Of a DNA stretch of 6,225 nucleotides, positions 1 through 5,851 are shown one piece after another. The translations under genes were made by a program, and so were the position numbers. The notes under the pieces were generated by a model that was not told where the DNA came from, searched no databases, and saw only the letters and a program-made list of their open reading frames with translations. Within the stretch, counting starts at the first letter, position 1; each line of letters starts with the position of its first letter. Location: assembly GCA_039927975.1 (NCBI GenBank), contig JBDSTZ010000433.1:1-6225 (forward strand), in the 5' to 3' direction. The stretch is from JBDSTZ01 sp039927975. GTDB lineage: Bacteria > Pseudomonadota > Gammaproteobacteria > Burkholderiales > Burkholderiaceae_D.

Positions 1-1
1 G

Positions 2-193
2 GCGGCGGCGATCGGCGCGATCGCCGGCTCGGTGTTCGTGATCGCCAAGCGCTCGATCGTCGATGTGCCGACCGCGCTCATCGCGGTGGTGGTGGCGGTC
101 TTACTGTGGAAGTACAAGAAGCTGCAGGAGCCGGTGATCGTCGGCGCGGCCGCGCTGTTGGGGCTGGTGATTTATCCGCTGCTGCATGGTTGA
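2..193 (+). CDS. Chromate transporter (ChrA-like), C-terminal fragment
   Basis: Frame 2 is open from the window edge to a TGA at 191-193 and encodes 63 residues; the start lies outside the window. The fragment has two hydrophobic stretches, about residues 1-15 and 22-35, then a basic loop (WKYKKLQEP, about 36-44), and a last hydrophobic segment ending YPLLHG. Alternating helices, the motif of a basic residue pair before V-D-x-P-T, and the K-x-L-x-E-P-V loop resemble, from memory, the end of long two-domain CHR-family chromate transporters. That family exports chromate across the inner membrane. It is the last gene before the lower-GC stretch. It could be another polytopic transporter, since only the last helices are visible. 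The membrane-protein call is firm; the chromate assignment is probable. Confidence 0.68.
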   Translation, partial: AAAIGAIAGSVFVIAKRSIVDVPTALIAVVVAVLLWKYKKLQEPVIVGAAALLGLVIYPLLHG

Positions 194-213
194 GTGAGAA
201 TGCGGGACGAGGT

Positions 214-242
214 TTGACTTCAATCCGAAAGAGCGCCATGAT
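214..242 (+). promoter_or_regulatory. Possible sigma70 promoter for the antitoxin-toxin pair
   Basis: TTGACT (214-219, 5 of 6 to consensus) is separated by 17 bp from CATGAT (237-242, 4 of 6). It lies in the gap after the transporter stop and ends 32 bp before the antitoxin ATG. An A/T-rich ATTAAT follows at 241-246 but with poorer spacing. This is a consensus match only. Confidence 0.33.
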
Positions 243-274
243 TAATTGGTGCGTCAAGCAATGAGGAGTGTCTC

Positions 275-685
275 ATGGGCAAAGCAAAAATCGGTTTTGA
301 AGTCGACGAAGTGGATTTGGCCAAGGCCAAAGCTTACGTCGCCAAGCATGGAACCTCGCTTAACAAACTTGTGTCAGCCTTGTTCGCCTCTCTGGGTGAC
401 GAGGACGCTCGCGCTCAGCCAGCAGTCGATTCATTGACGAGCATTTTGCTGGCGGTCAGTGTCGGGAAGATTTCTGTCATGGAGGCGTCCCGGCGCCTTG
501 AGCTGCCAGACGCCGGCTACGTGTTCCATCTATTGGCGGAAAGGAAACTGCCGCTGCCTCGGCTGCCGGATGATTATGTGAAGAAGCAATTGGCGGAGGC
601 GCGCAGCGCGTTGGACGATTGCTTGCTGGAGCCGAGAAAGCCGGTTACAAAGCGCGCAGAAGGCCGCCGCCCGGCAAGGGCATGA
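275..685 (+). CDS. Antitoxin-like protein of a PIN-toxin type II module
   Basis: A 136-residue protein. The ATG at 275 is preceded by GAGGAG (263-268) at good spacing, which fixes the start. Residues about 1-48 (KIGFEVDEVDLAKAKAYVAK and onward) look like a short beta strand followed by two helices, as in ribbon-helix-helix DNA-binding antitoxins. Residues about 60-97 form a second helical part (KISVMEASRRLELP, then LLAERKLPLPRLPDD) resembling UPF0175-like antitoxin segments; this part usually contacts or organises the toxin. The C-terminus is basic (KPVTKRAEGRRPARA). Its stop overlaps the next ATG (ATGA, 682-685), so the two were translationally coupled. Known family behaviour would be toxin neutralisation and autorepression. 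Here the toxin gene is degraded, so it may be an orphan antitoxin. The exact family is inferred from pattern only. Confidence 0.62.
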   Translation: MGKAKIGFEVDEVDLAKAKAYVAKHGTSLNKLVSALFASLGDEDARAQPAVDSLTSILLAVSVGKISVMEASRRLELPDAGYVFHLLAERKLPLPRLPDDYVKKQLAEARSALDDCLLEPRKPVTKRAEGRRPARA

Positions 686-840
686 ACCGGCTGCTGATAC
701 CCGATTCCGGCCCGCTTTTCTCTTTGGCTGCGGGCAATCTGCTGGACCATCATTGGATTCCGTCTGCAGCAGAAGCGAGGAAGACCGTTCTCCACAACCG
801 ACCTGGCGCCTACGCCGTCAGCCACACAAGACAATTTTGA
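682..840 (+). pseudogene. PIN-domain toxin remnant with an internal deletion
   Basis: Reading from the coupled ATG at 682 gives 52 residues, against roughly 150-180 for a full PIN toxin. Residues 1-22 (MNRLLIPDSGPLFSLAAGNL and onward) match the first strand and helix of PIN-like RNases, with the first acidic active-site residue as D8 in IPDSGP. Residues about 25-43 (WIPSAAEARKTVLHNRPGAY) resemble the C-terminal end of the same toxins, where an I-P-S-A-A-x-A-R helix and an R-P-x-A-Y motif occur. The middle of the domain, which would carry the other catalytic acidic residues, is missing, and the reading frame is kept across the join near 745-752. An in-frame internal deletion explains this best; such a product could not be an active nuclease. 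The N-terminal match is firm and the C-terminal match is from memory. Confidence 0.6.
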
Positions 841-1089
841 ATTGCAGACCTTGGCTTGATTCGCCGGGACATCCCAAGCATCAGCCGGCGCAGGCATGAG
901 TGAAAACTGCTATTAGTTGCTGCCGCGCAAATTCACGATGATTTCCCTACAGGAAATGAATGGGAGGTGGTTTCTCTAGGTGTCCCCAAAGGTGTCGACG
1001 TGCATGATTCTTGAGAGGTGCCCACATCGGTGCACCCAGAATCGCGCGGCGACCGTCTGGACGGCGACTTACTCTTGAGAGGGAAAAAG
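841..1089 (+). other. Gene-free stretch before the lipoprotein gene
   Basis: No convincing gene is seen on either strand. It holds a 6-bp inverted repeat with a 5-nt loop (ATTTCC 941-946, GGAAAT 952-957), a short CCGTC/GACGG repeat at 1053-1064, and a direct repeat TTGAGAGG (1011-1018 and 1075-1082). The second copy of the direct repeat contributes the ribosome binding site of the next gene. No clear promoter was found. Base composition is lower in GC than the pectin genes to the right. Confidence 0.5.
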
Positions 1090-1705
1090 GTGAAAAAGTT
1101 CTCCATGCTATATGCAGTCTTGCTTGCGATGTCGGGATGCGGCGGTGGCGGTGCTGAAGTTGCTGACACGAACACAACGCCGGCCCAAGCGGCCGTGCAG
1201 CCGCCACCTGTCCTTGCGCCGTATGTAGGCACATGGGTGAGCGACTGTAGCGACCACAGTCAGCAAGCTATGGTCATTTCAATCTCGCAAGATGGGGTGT
1301 TATCCGCATCGTTGAGTGAGAAGGTGTTTGCTGCGGCGGGATGTTCGGGCGCGGTCATCGGGACCGAGACGATGAACGAAAACTAACAGCCTCAGTTATC
1401 TGAATTCGACCGACGCTATGGTGTCGCTACGCTCGGGCGAGCCGGCGTCGTCCGTTAAAGTCGATCGGGTGAGCATGGTTGTGCCTGCCCATACGAACAG
1501 CTTGGTTGGCACTGCCGTAACCTATGAAGCGATTGGTGATAGCACCAAAGCTTGCGTTAAATTTGACACTGGGGGCAGCTCATGCACATATGTTGGAGCG
1601 CAGCATAGCGGATCCACAGTTGAACTCGTGCATGTTCAAGGGAACGATTTAATTTTCCTCGCTCGAGATAATGAAGACCAGTATCACTTTACGAGGCAGC
1701 TGTAG
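1090..1705 (+). pseudogene. Frameshifted small lipoprotein of unknown function
   Basis: Translation most likely begins at GTG 1090, preceded by GAGAGG (1077-1082). It gives a lipoprotein signal: MKKFSMLYAVLLAMSGC, with the lipidated cysteine at residue 17 and a glycine-rich tether GGGG after it. The mature part begins APYVGTWVSDCSD (a motif seen, from memory, in small Oxalobacteraceae lipoproteins) and runs in frame 1 to TAA at 1384-1386. Coding sense resumes in frame 2 without a stop upstream (NSLSYLNSTDAMVSLRSGE) and runs to TAG at 1703-1705. Removing one base near 1384 restores a single protein of about 204 residues. Cysteines C46, C86 and others in the second half could form disulfides in the periplasm. 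The function is not recognised. The break may be a true mutation or a sequencing error. The ATG at 1018 is not favoured because it would bury the lipoprotein signal. Confidence 0.6.
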
Positions 1706-1711
1706 AAAGTA

Positions 1712-1759
1712 TCCTCGTGTCGCTCCGCTCAATGCGAGATGGCAGCCAATACACGAGGA
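1712..1759. repeat. 9-bp perfect inverted repeat after the lipoprotein gene
   Basis: TCCTCGTGT (1712-1720) is matched exactly by ACACGAGGA (1751-1759), with 30 bases between. Inside are a further 4-bp pair, TCGC (1720-1723, sharing one base with the outer arm) and GCGA (1734-1737). It starts 7 bases after the lipoprotein stop. No T-run follows, so it is at best a weak terminator for the + gene; it could also be a protein-binding or processed RNA element. Confidence 0.4.
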
Positions 1760-1831
1760 AGCCTAAACGGCATATTCCAGCGGACCAGCGAAACGCCCTG
1801 GGACCAACGTCTTGTCGCCGTCCATCCCGGG

Positions 1832-1846
1832 CGCGCACCGTGCGCG
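1832..1846 (-). terminator. Short GC hairpin just after the GH105 stop
   Basis: CGCGCA (1832-1837) pairs with TGCGCG (1841-1846) around a 3-nt loop. On the minus strand it begins 4 bases past the TAA of the GH105 gene. The stem is strong for its size, but no T-run follows, so intrinsic termination is doubtful; it may instead protect the mRNA 3' end. Confidence 0.3.
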
Positions 1847-1849
1847 AAC

Positions 1850-3253
1850 TTAATGATGCTCGCGATAATCCGTCTTGCCGCCCTTCGGCATGTAGTGATA
1901 GGTGCGCACCTTGTACTGCACCTCGAAAGCCGGGTTGTTGATCAGCTTGAGCATCTCGGCGCCGGCCAGCAAGGTCGGACCGTAGCCGTGCAGGGCCGAC
2001 GGACTGGTCGGCCGCGCATAGTAATACGGCATGTCGCTGGCGAAGGTGGTGCCGACGCAGGTGCCTTCCACCTGGCCCTTGGCGTTCACGCGGGTCGTCA
2101 AGCCAGCCCAGCCAGCCTGGGCGATCGAGCCGTAGGTGGTCGGGCTGATCCAGCCTTGATTGATCGCGTGGGCGATGGTGTAGGTGAAAATCGCGCTGGC
2201 CGAGGTTTCCAGGTAGGAGTCGTTACGGTCGAGCATCTGGTGCCACAGGCCGCTGCCCGATTGCAATTCGGAGATGCCCTTGATGGCGGCGCGCAACTGC
2301 GCCAGCACCTTCGGATAGCCCGGATGATTCTTCGGCAGCACATCGAGCAGGTCCGACATCGCCAGCACCGCCCAGCCATTGGCGCGGCCCCAATAGAAGC
2401 GCGGCGCATCCGGGTTGTTGGCGTTCCAGCCGTGGGTGTACAGGCCGTTCTGCTTGTTGAACAGGTAGGACGACATGTTCAGCGCGTTGTTCACCGCGTC
2501 GTCGAAGTATTTCTTATCGCCCGTCATGTGGCCCATCTCGGCCAGCGCCGGAATGCCCATGTACATGTCGTCGCCCCACAGCGACACCGCTTGCGGACGG
2601 TTGCGCGCCAGCGTGCCATCCTTCAAACGGAACTGGCCCTTGACGACCCAGTCGCTGCAAATCTTGATGAACGGGCTCATGTCCGGCCCGACCTTGGCGA
2701 AGCGCGCGCGGATCATCGCTGCGCACATCGAGCCGCTGTCGTCGAGCGAGCGCGGATCGAGAAAGCGCGAGAAGCTGTTGCCGCGCTCTAAATGGAACTG
2801 GTCTTCCTGCGCGCGGAAGTAGGGAAATTTGTCGGTGAAAAACTGCATGTGGCGCGCCGTCATGGCGGTGAAGCGCTGATCGCCGGTCACTGCGGCGGCG
2901 CGCAGCAGGCCGGCGTGCACCACGCCCATTTCGTAGGCGAGGATATTGAAGTCGCTGTCGGGCTGTTCGAACACGGCGTCCGCCACCGGCTTGCTGAAAT
3001 CGGTGACCGGCTCGCCGGTCTTCTTGATCACCACACGGGTCGGGGTGGCCGAGTCCATGTAGGCGCGCACGCGGTTGAGCGTCTCGGTGATCTCGGCGGC
3101 GACCGGCATCTTGTACGGGATCGGATACGTGCCTTCCCCCGAATCCTTCAGGTTCTTGTTGTCCGTATTGCGATACGGGCCTTCGGCCTGGGCCGAACCG
3201 ATCAGCAGGGCGAAGGTGGCGACAGCGGCGATAACTTTGGATGAAGTGGTCAC
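1850..3253 (-). CDS. Secreted GH105 unsaturated uronyl/rhamnogalacturonyl hydrolase
   Basis: A 467-residue protein that removes the 4,5-unsaturated uronic acid from the non-reducing end of oligomers left by pectin or rhamnogalacturonan lyases. The start is GTG at 3253, followed by a signal peptide (MTTSSKVIAAVATFALLIGS, cleavage likely after AQA, residue 23), so it should act in the periplasm or outside. Motifs typical of the (alpha/alpha)6 barrel of GH105/YteR appear in order: DDSGSMCAAM (171-180), SLWGDDMYMGIPAL (224-237), YWGRANGW (287-294), WHQMLD (337-342), ETSASA (349-354). In YteR the general acid is the Asp of a W-x-D motif, so D228 is the likely equivalent. The length exceeds the roughly 370 residues of cytoplasmic YteR; the extra is an N-terminal segment of about 60 residues and loops. 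It diverges from the esterase and shares its control region. The family call is firm; the exact substrate (rhamnogalacturonan or homogalacturonan) cannot be told. Confidence 0.9.
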   Translation of the reverse strand: MTTSSKVIAAVATFALLIGSAQAEGPYRNTDNKNLKDSGEGTYPIPYKMPVAAEITETLNRVRAYMDSATPTRVVIKKTGEPVTDFSKPVADAVFEQPDSDFNILAYEMGVVHAGLLRAAAVTGDQRFTAMTARHMQFFTDKFPYFRAQEDQFHLERGNSFSRFLDPRSLDDSGSMCAAMIRARFAKVGPDMSPFIKICSDWVVKGQFRLKDGTLARNRPQAVSLWGDDMYMGIPALAEMGHMTGDKKYFDDAVNNALNMSSYLFNKQNGLYTHGWNANNPDAPRFYWGRANGWAVLAMSDLLDVLPKNHPGYPKVLAQLRAAIKGISELQSGSGLWHQMLDRNDSYLETSASAIFTYTIAHAINQGWISPTTYGSIAQAGWAGLTTRVNAKGQVEGTCVGTTFASDMPYYYARPTSPSALHGYGPTLLAGAEMLKLINNPAFEVQYKVRTYHYMPKGGKTDYREHH

Positions 3254-3288
3254 GGTAATCCCGGAAGTGTGGCAGGTGGACCTGCGAA

Positions 3289-3316
3289 TTGAAAATTGTG
3301 GTCAGACCATTCTAGT
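3289..3316 (+). promoter_or_regulatory. Candidate promoter for the esterase
   Basis: TTGAAA (3289-3294, 5 of 6) is followed after 16 bp by TCTAGT (3311-3316, 4 of 6), pointing toward the esterase. Operator A lies in its spacer and operator B directly after its -10, mirroring the arrangement on the other strand. The mRNA would have a leader of about 150 nt carrying the hairpin at 3345-3365. Confidence 0.38.
3299..3309. promoter_or_regulatory. FadR-type GntR operator A
   Basis: TGGTCAGACCA is a perfect match to the TGGTNNNACCA palindrome bound by FadR-subfamily GntR regulators. Read toward GH105 it overlaps the last base of the predicted -10 and covers the start-site region, a position suited to repression. 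Its centre is 19 bp from that of operator B. The likely binder is the regulator at 6017-6225. Confidence 0.6.
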
Positions 3317-3337
3317 TTGGTCCTACCAAATACGCAA
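3309..3337 (-). promoter_or_regulatory. Predicted GH105 promoter
   Basis: On the minus strand, TTGCGT (-35, complement of 3332-3337) and TAGAAT (-10, complement of 3309-3314, 5 of 6) are 17 bp apart. The -35 is weak alone, but the whole block is matched at 25 of 33 positions by the lyase promoter at 5852-5880, with the same spacing and operator offset. This makes it much more credible than a consensus match. It predicts a leader of about 50 nt. Confidence 0.6.
3316..3330. promoter_or_regulatory. FadR-type GntR operator B
   Basis: TTTGGTCCTACCAAA is a perfect palindrome with 6-bp arms around a 3-bp centre, containing TGGTNNNACCA. It lies in the -35/-10 spacer of the GH105 promoter and just beyond the candidate esterase -10, so one bound regulator could block both directions. 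Confidence 0.65.
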
Positions 3338-3344
3338 GGCGGAC

Positions 3345-3365
3345 TAGCCACCCGACGGGTGGCTA
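3345..3365. promoter_or_regulatory. Perfect 9-bp stem with 3-nt loop in the divergent region
   Basis: TAGCCACCC (3345-3353) pairs fully with GGGTGGCTA (3357-3365) around GAC. It falls in the expected 5' leader of the esterase and 8 bp upstream of the GH105 -35. No T-run follows on either strand, so a plain intrinsic terminator is unlikely. It may be an mRNA leader stem or a binding site for a second regulator. Confidence 0.5.
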
Positions 3366-3476
3366 TGGCATACTGGATCGCTGGAAATCGTACCCTATCG
3401 GCACCGGAAACGGTGGCCGCTCCGTGCAGAAAAGCACGTTTTCAAGAGGCCTCGACGGCCCGCAGGAGACCGCAAC

Positions 3477-4517
3477 ATGAAATTCGCCAAGACCGCTCTG
3501 ACCACACTATGCGGCTGCCTGCTGGCCGGCGCCGTCCTGGCCGTTGAGCCGCTTGCCGCGCCGGCCGCCGCTGCCGGTCCCGCCCCGGTGCCGGTCGCGC
3601 CCGGCAAGCCCTACAACGCCGAGACCACCTTCGAGAAGCTGCGCGCGGCCTATCCCGGCATCAAGATCGCCCGCAAGGACACCGGCACGGCGGTGCGGGT
3701 GGTCAAGGACCTCGACTACGTGCGCTACGGCGCGCGCGCCCTCCAGCTCGACCTGTACGTGCCGACCGACGCGGCCGATTCGCCGCATCCGGCCATCGTG
3801 CTGGTCCACGGCGGCGGCTGGCGCAACGGCGACCGCCAGGAGTTCGCGCCGATGGCGGCGCGCATGGCCGAGCGCGGCTACGTGGCGGCCGTCATCAGTT
3901 ACCGTCTCTCGCCCGAGGCGCCTTACCCGGCGGCGATTCACGACGTCAAGGCGGCGGTGCGTTTCCTGCGCGTGGTGGCGGTGCAGTTCGGCATCGATCC
4001 GGCGCGCATCGCGGTGGCGGGCGGCTCGGCCGGCGGGCAGATCGCCAGCCTGACCGGCGTCACCAACGGCCTCGACCGTTTCGATCCGCAGGCGGCCGGC
4101 AGCAAGGTGTCGAGCGCGGTCCAGGCAATCGTCAATATCGACGGCCTGTCCGACTTCACCAGCGAGGCGGCGCGCGCCAACGAGGACAAGACCGGCGACA
4201 AGCTGTCCTCGGCCGGCGCCTGGTTCGGCGGCGGCTACGCCGAGAAGCAGGCGCTGTGGCGCGAGGCCTCGCCCACCTTTTACGTCGGCAAGACGACCCC
4301 GCCGATCCTCTTCATCGGCAGCGGCCAGGCCAGGTTCGCGGTCGGCCGCGAGGCGATGGTGGAGAAATTGACGGCAGCCGGGGTCAACAGCCGGGTGCTG
4401 CTGTTGCCGGATACGCCGCATTCGTTCTGGCTGTTCGATCCCTGGCTCGATCCTACCGTCAACGCGACGGTCGACTTTCTCGACCAGCGCTTCGGCCTGC
4501 GCCAGCCGCGCCGCTGA
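3477..4517 (+). CDS. Secreted alpha/beta-hydrolase esterase, probably acting on pectin acyl groups
   Basis: A 346-residue protein. The ATG at 3477 is preceded by AGGAG (3464-3468). The signal peptide is MKFAKTALTTLCGCLLAGAV with cleavage near LAVEPLA, then an Ala/Pro-rich linker (about 26-43). The hydrolase domain shows the oxyanion motif HGGGW (111-115), SYRLSPEAPYPAAIHD (141-156) and the nucleophile elbow GGSAGG with S184, as in the HSL/BD-FAE-like esterases. The likely catalytic histidine is H315 in DTPHSFWLF. The usual acid in the loop after strand beta-7 (normally G-x-x-D) is not evident: the segment reads GSGQARFAVGRE (281-292). A related group from memory has SSxPRFHAGR here, so this looks like a subfamily trait. 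Pairing with GH105 and a pectate lyase suggests removal of acetyl or methyl groups from pectin, which is inferred from context. The fold call is firm. Confidence 0.82.
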   Translation: MKFAKTALTTLCGCLLAGAVLAVEPLAAPAAAAGPAPVPVAPGKPYNAETTFEKLRAAYPGIKIARKDTGTAVRVVKDLDYVRYGARALQLDLYVPTDAADSPHPAIVLVHGGGWRNGDRQEFAPMAARMAERGYVAAVISYRLSPEAPYPAAIHDVKAAVRFLRVVAVQFGIDPARIAVAGGSAGGQIASLTGVTNGLDRFDPQAAGSKVSSAVQAIVNIDGLSDFTSEAARANEDKTGDKLSSAGAWFGGGYAEKQALWREASPTFYVGKTTPPILFIGSGQARFAVGREAMVEKLTAAGVNSRVLLLPDTPHSFWLFDPWLDPTVNATVDFLDQRFGLRQPRR

Positions 4518-4524
4518 TCAGATC

Positions 4525-4542
4525 GCGGCTGCGGCTGCGGCT
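4525..4542. repeat. Three tandem copies of GCGGCT
   Basis: The hexamer GCGGCT occurs three times in a row, 8 bp after the esterase stop. Its complement AGCCGC also occurs in the following 38-bp repeat, so the two can pair; the nearest pairing is a 5-bp stem CGGCT (4538-4542)/AGCCG (4547-4551). Confidence 0.7.
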
Positions 4543-4544
4543 GA

Positions 4545-4641
4545 CCAGCCGGCCGCTGCCGCTCGCCCACCGCTGCCGCTCACCAGCCGCCCGCTGCCAC
4601 TCGCCCACCGCTGCCGCTCACCAGCCGCCCGCTGCCGCTCA
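4545..4641. repeat. 38-bp tandem repeat, about 2.5 copies, between convergent genes
   Basis: Copy 1 is 4545-4582 and copy 2 is 4583-4620; they differ at 2 of 38 positions (4552/4590 and 4561/4599). Copy 3 is partial (4621-4641). Each starts CCAGCCG and ends CCGCTGCCGCTCA. The unit holds an internal near-duplication of CCGCTGCC-CTC. The final TCA is the complement of the lyase TGA stop, so the array reaches into the end of that gene. With the hexamers it fills the whole gap between the converging esterase and lyase. Confidence 0.88.
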
Positions 4642-5784
4642 GGGCAACTTGCCGGCCCCGGCGTTGGCCAGCACCCAGGCCTTGACCTGCGCGGCCGGGC
4701 GCGCGAGGTAGGAGTAGGGAACACTCCAGTCAGCCTCAGCGGCCAGGCTGCAGGCGCCCAGCGCGTGGCCGTTGAGGAGCGAGCCGGCATCGCTGAATCC
4801 GCCCGGCGCCGAGCTGCCGGGATTGCTCACCACCTCGTCACAGCGCAGCGCACCGGCGATCTCGAAGGCGTTGTTGGTCGAGATGATGTGCGCGCGCTTG
4901 CCCACGCCGATGCTGTAGTCGTGAGCGTACACCGGCGCCTTGCGGTTGCCCGCGTAGTAGTTGTTCAACAGGTGCACGTGGCCGAAGCGCACACGCGGGT
5001 TGCGCGCGACGATGCTGTCGAACAGGTTGTTGCTGATCGTGACGTTGAGACGGCCCTCGTCGGCGTCCGCGCGGTCGCTCGAACCGATCAGCATGTTCTT
5101 CTCGTGCAGCGAAAAATGGTTGTACGAGACGGTGACGAAGTCGGACTGGCGGATGACGTCGACCGCGCCGTCATGGCATTGCTTGCGCTTGCCGTTGACG
5201 ATGGCGATATTCTCATCCGTGTACGGGGCGTCGGTGAAGCTGTTGTGGTCGACCCAGACATGCTGCGAATTGCTGATGCCAATGCTGTCGAACAGCGCGT
5301 TCCAGTTGCCTCCGCCGCTGTCGGCCGGGTCCCACAGGGGCGCGACATCGCAGGGATTGCGCATCCGCAGGTTGCGCACGATGACCTGGCTGACGCCCAC
5401 CAGCTTGATCTGGCCGTTGATGAAGCCGGCGTTCTCGCCCATCCCGATCAGGGTCGTGTTGCTGGTCAGGCGCACGGTGCCGCGCTCGGCCTGGTCGGCG
5501 CTGCTGGCGTAGGGCTTGCCATCGCTCATGTCGATCAGGGCGCCGACCTTGATGATCTTGCTGGCGCCATTGCTGGCGATCGCGTTGAGCAATTCGCTGC
5601 GGCTGGTGACGATGAACACGTTGGCGTCGAGCGCGCCGCTGCCGCCCTGGGTGCCGCCTTTTTGGCCGGCCCAGCCGTCGGCCGGGGCGCTTTGGCGTGC
5701 CGGGTCGACGTGGCGCGGTATCTGGCCGGCGGCGGCGTTGCCGGCCAGCAGCGAGGTCGTGATCAACAGGGAAAAAGTGTGCAT
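4639..5784 (-). CDS. Secreted family PL1 pectate lyase
   Basis: A 381-residue protein that cleaves alpha-1,4-polygalacturonate by Ca2+-dependent beta-elimination, giving unsaturated oligogalacturonides. The ATG at 5784 is chosen because it opens a signal peptide (MHTFSLLITTSLLAGNAAAG, cleavage near residue 19-20). The longer reading from TTG 5880 would start inside the predicted -35. Parallel beta-helix PL1 motifs are present: DSIGISNSQHVWVDHNSFTD (166-185), DGAVDV (205-210), SYNHFSLHEKNMLIG (220-234), RNPRVR (261-266). By comparison with PelC, D205 and D209 match the Ca2+ ligands E166 and D170, K229 matches K190, and R261 and R266 match R218 and R223; spacings D209-K229 and R261-R266 fit exactly. 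The active site therefore looks complete. Four cysteines (145, 203, 315, 345) may form disulfides. It is convergent with the esterase. The family is firm; preference for pectate over pectin is inferred from the Ca2+ ligands. Confidence 0.93.
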   Translation of the reverse strand: MHTFSLLITTSLLAGNAAAGQIPRHVDPARQSAPADGWAGQKGGTQGGSGALDANVFIVTSRSELLNAIASNGASKIIKVGALIDMSDGKPYASSADQAERGTVRLTSNTTLIGMGENAGFINGQIKLVGVSQVIVRNLRMRNPCDVAPLWDPADSGGGNWNALFDSIGISNSQHVWVDHNSFTDAPYTDENIAIVNGKRKQCHDGAVDVIRQSDFVTVSYNHFSLHEKNMLIGSSDRADADEGRLNVTISNNLFDSIVARNPRVRFGHVHLLNNYYAGNRKAPVYAHDYSIGVGKRAHIISTNNAFEIAGALRCDEVVSNPGSSAPGGFSDAGSLLNGHALGACSLAAEADWSVPYSYLARPAAQVKAWVLANAGAGKLP

Positions 5785-5851
5785 GTCTGGAAGCCCCGGT
5801 AACACGGACGCCGGGCGCCGGCGCGTGCCGGACGCCTGAAGGCGCGCTCCG

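Noticed and set aside
743..859. Frame 2 stretch after the toxin start (GFRLQQKRGRPFSTTDLAPT and onward) as a separate gene fragment
   Set aside because: It has no start or recognised domain, and frame 1 over the same bases fits the toxin C-terminus.
1018..1089. Upstream ATG start for the lipoprotein
   Set aside because: It would add 24 polar residues ahead of the lipoprotein signal; GTG 1090 has a ribosome binding site and a correct signal length.
1370..1390. Programmed +1 frameshift in the lipoprotein gene
   Set aside because: There is no known slippery motif, no internal ribosome-binding-like stimulator and no evident structure, so a plain mutation or sequencing error is simpler.
1739..2791. 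Long + strand open frame opposite GH105
   Set aside because: It is antisense to a clear GH105 enzyme. Its protein is rich in His, Arg, Val and Ala with no domain, as expected from GC-rich codon bias on the other strand.
3507..4421. Minus strand open frame opposite the esterase
   Set aside because: It is antisense to a gene with catalytic motifs and a good ribosome binding site; its composition is low-complexity Arg/Ala/Gly/His.
4545..4641. CRISPR-like array
   Set aside because: The copies are head-to-tail with no unique spacers; it is a simple tandem repeat.
4765..5802. Long + strand open frame opposite the pectate lyase
   Set aside because: The lyase frame carries every PL1 motif. This frame is a Val/Ala/Asp/Arg-rich mirror and runs past the lyase start.
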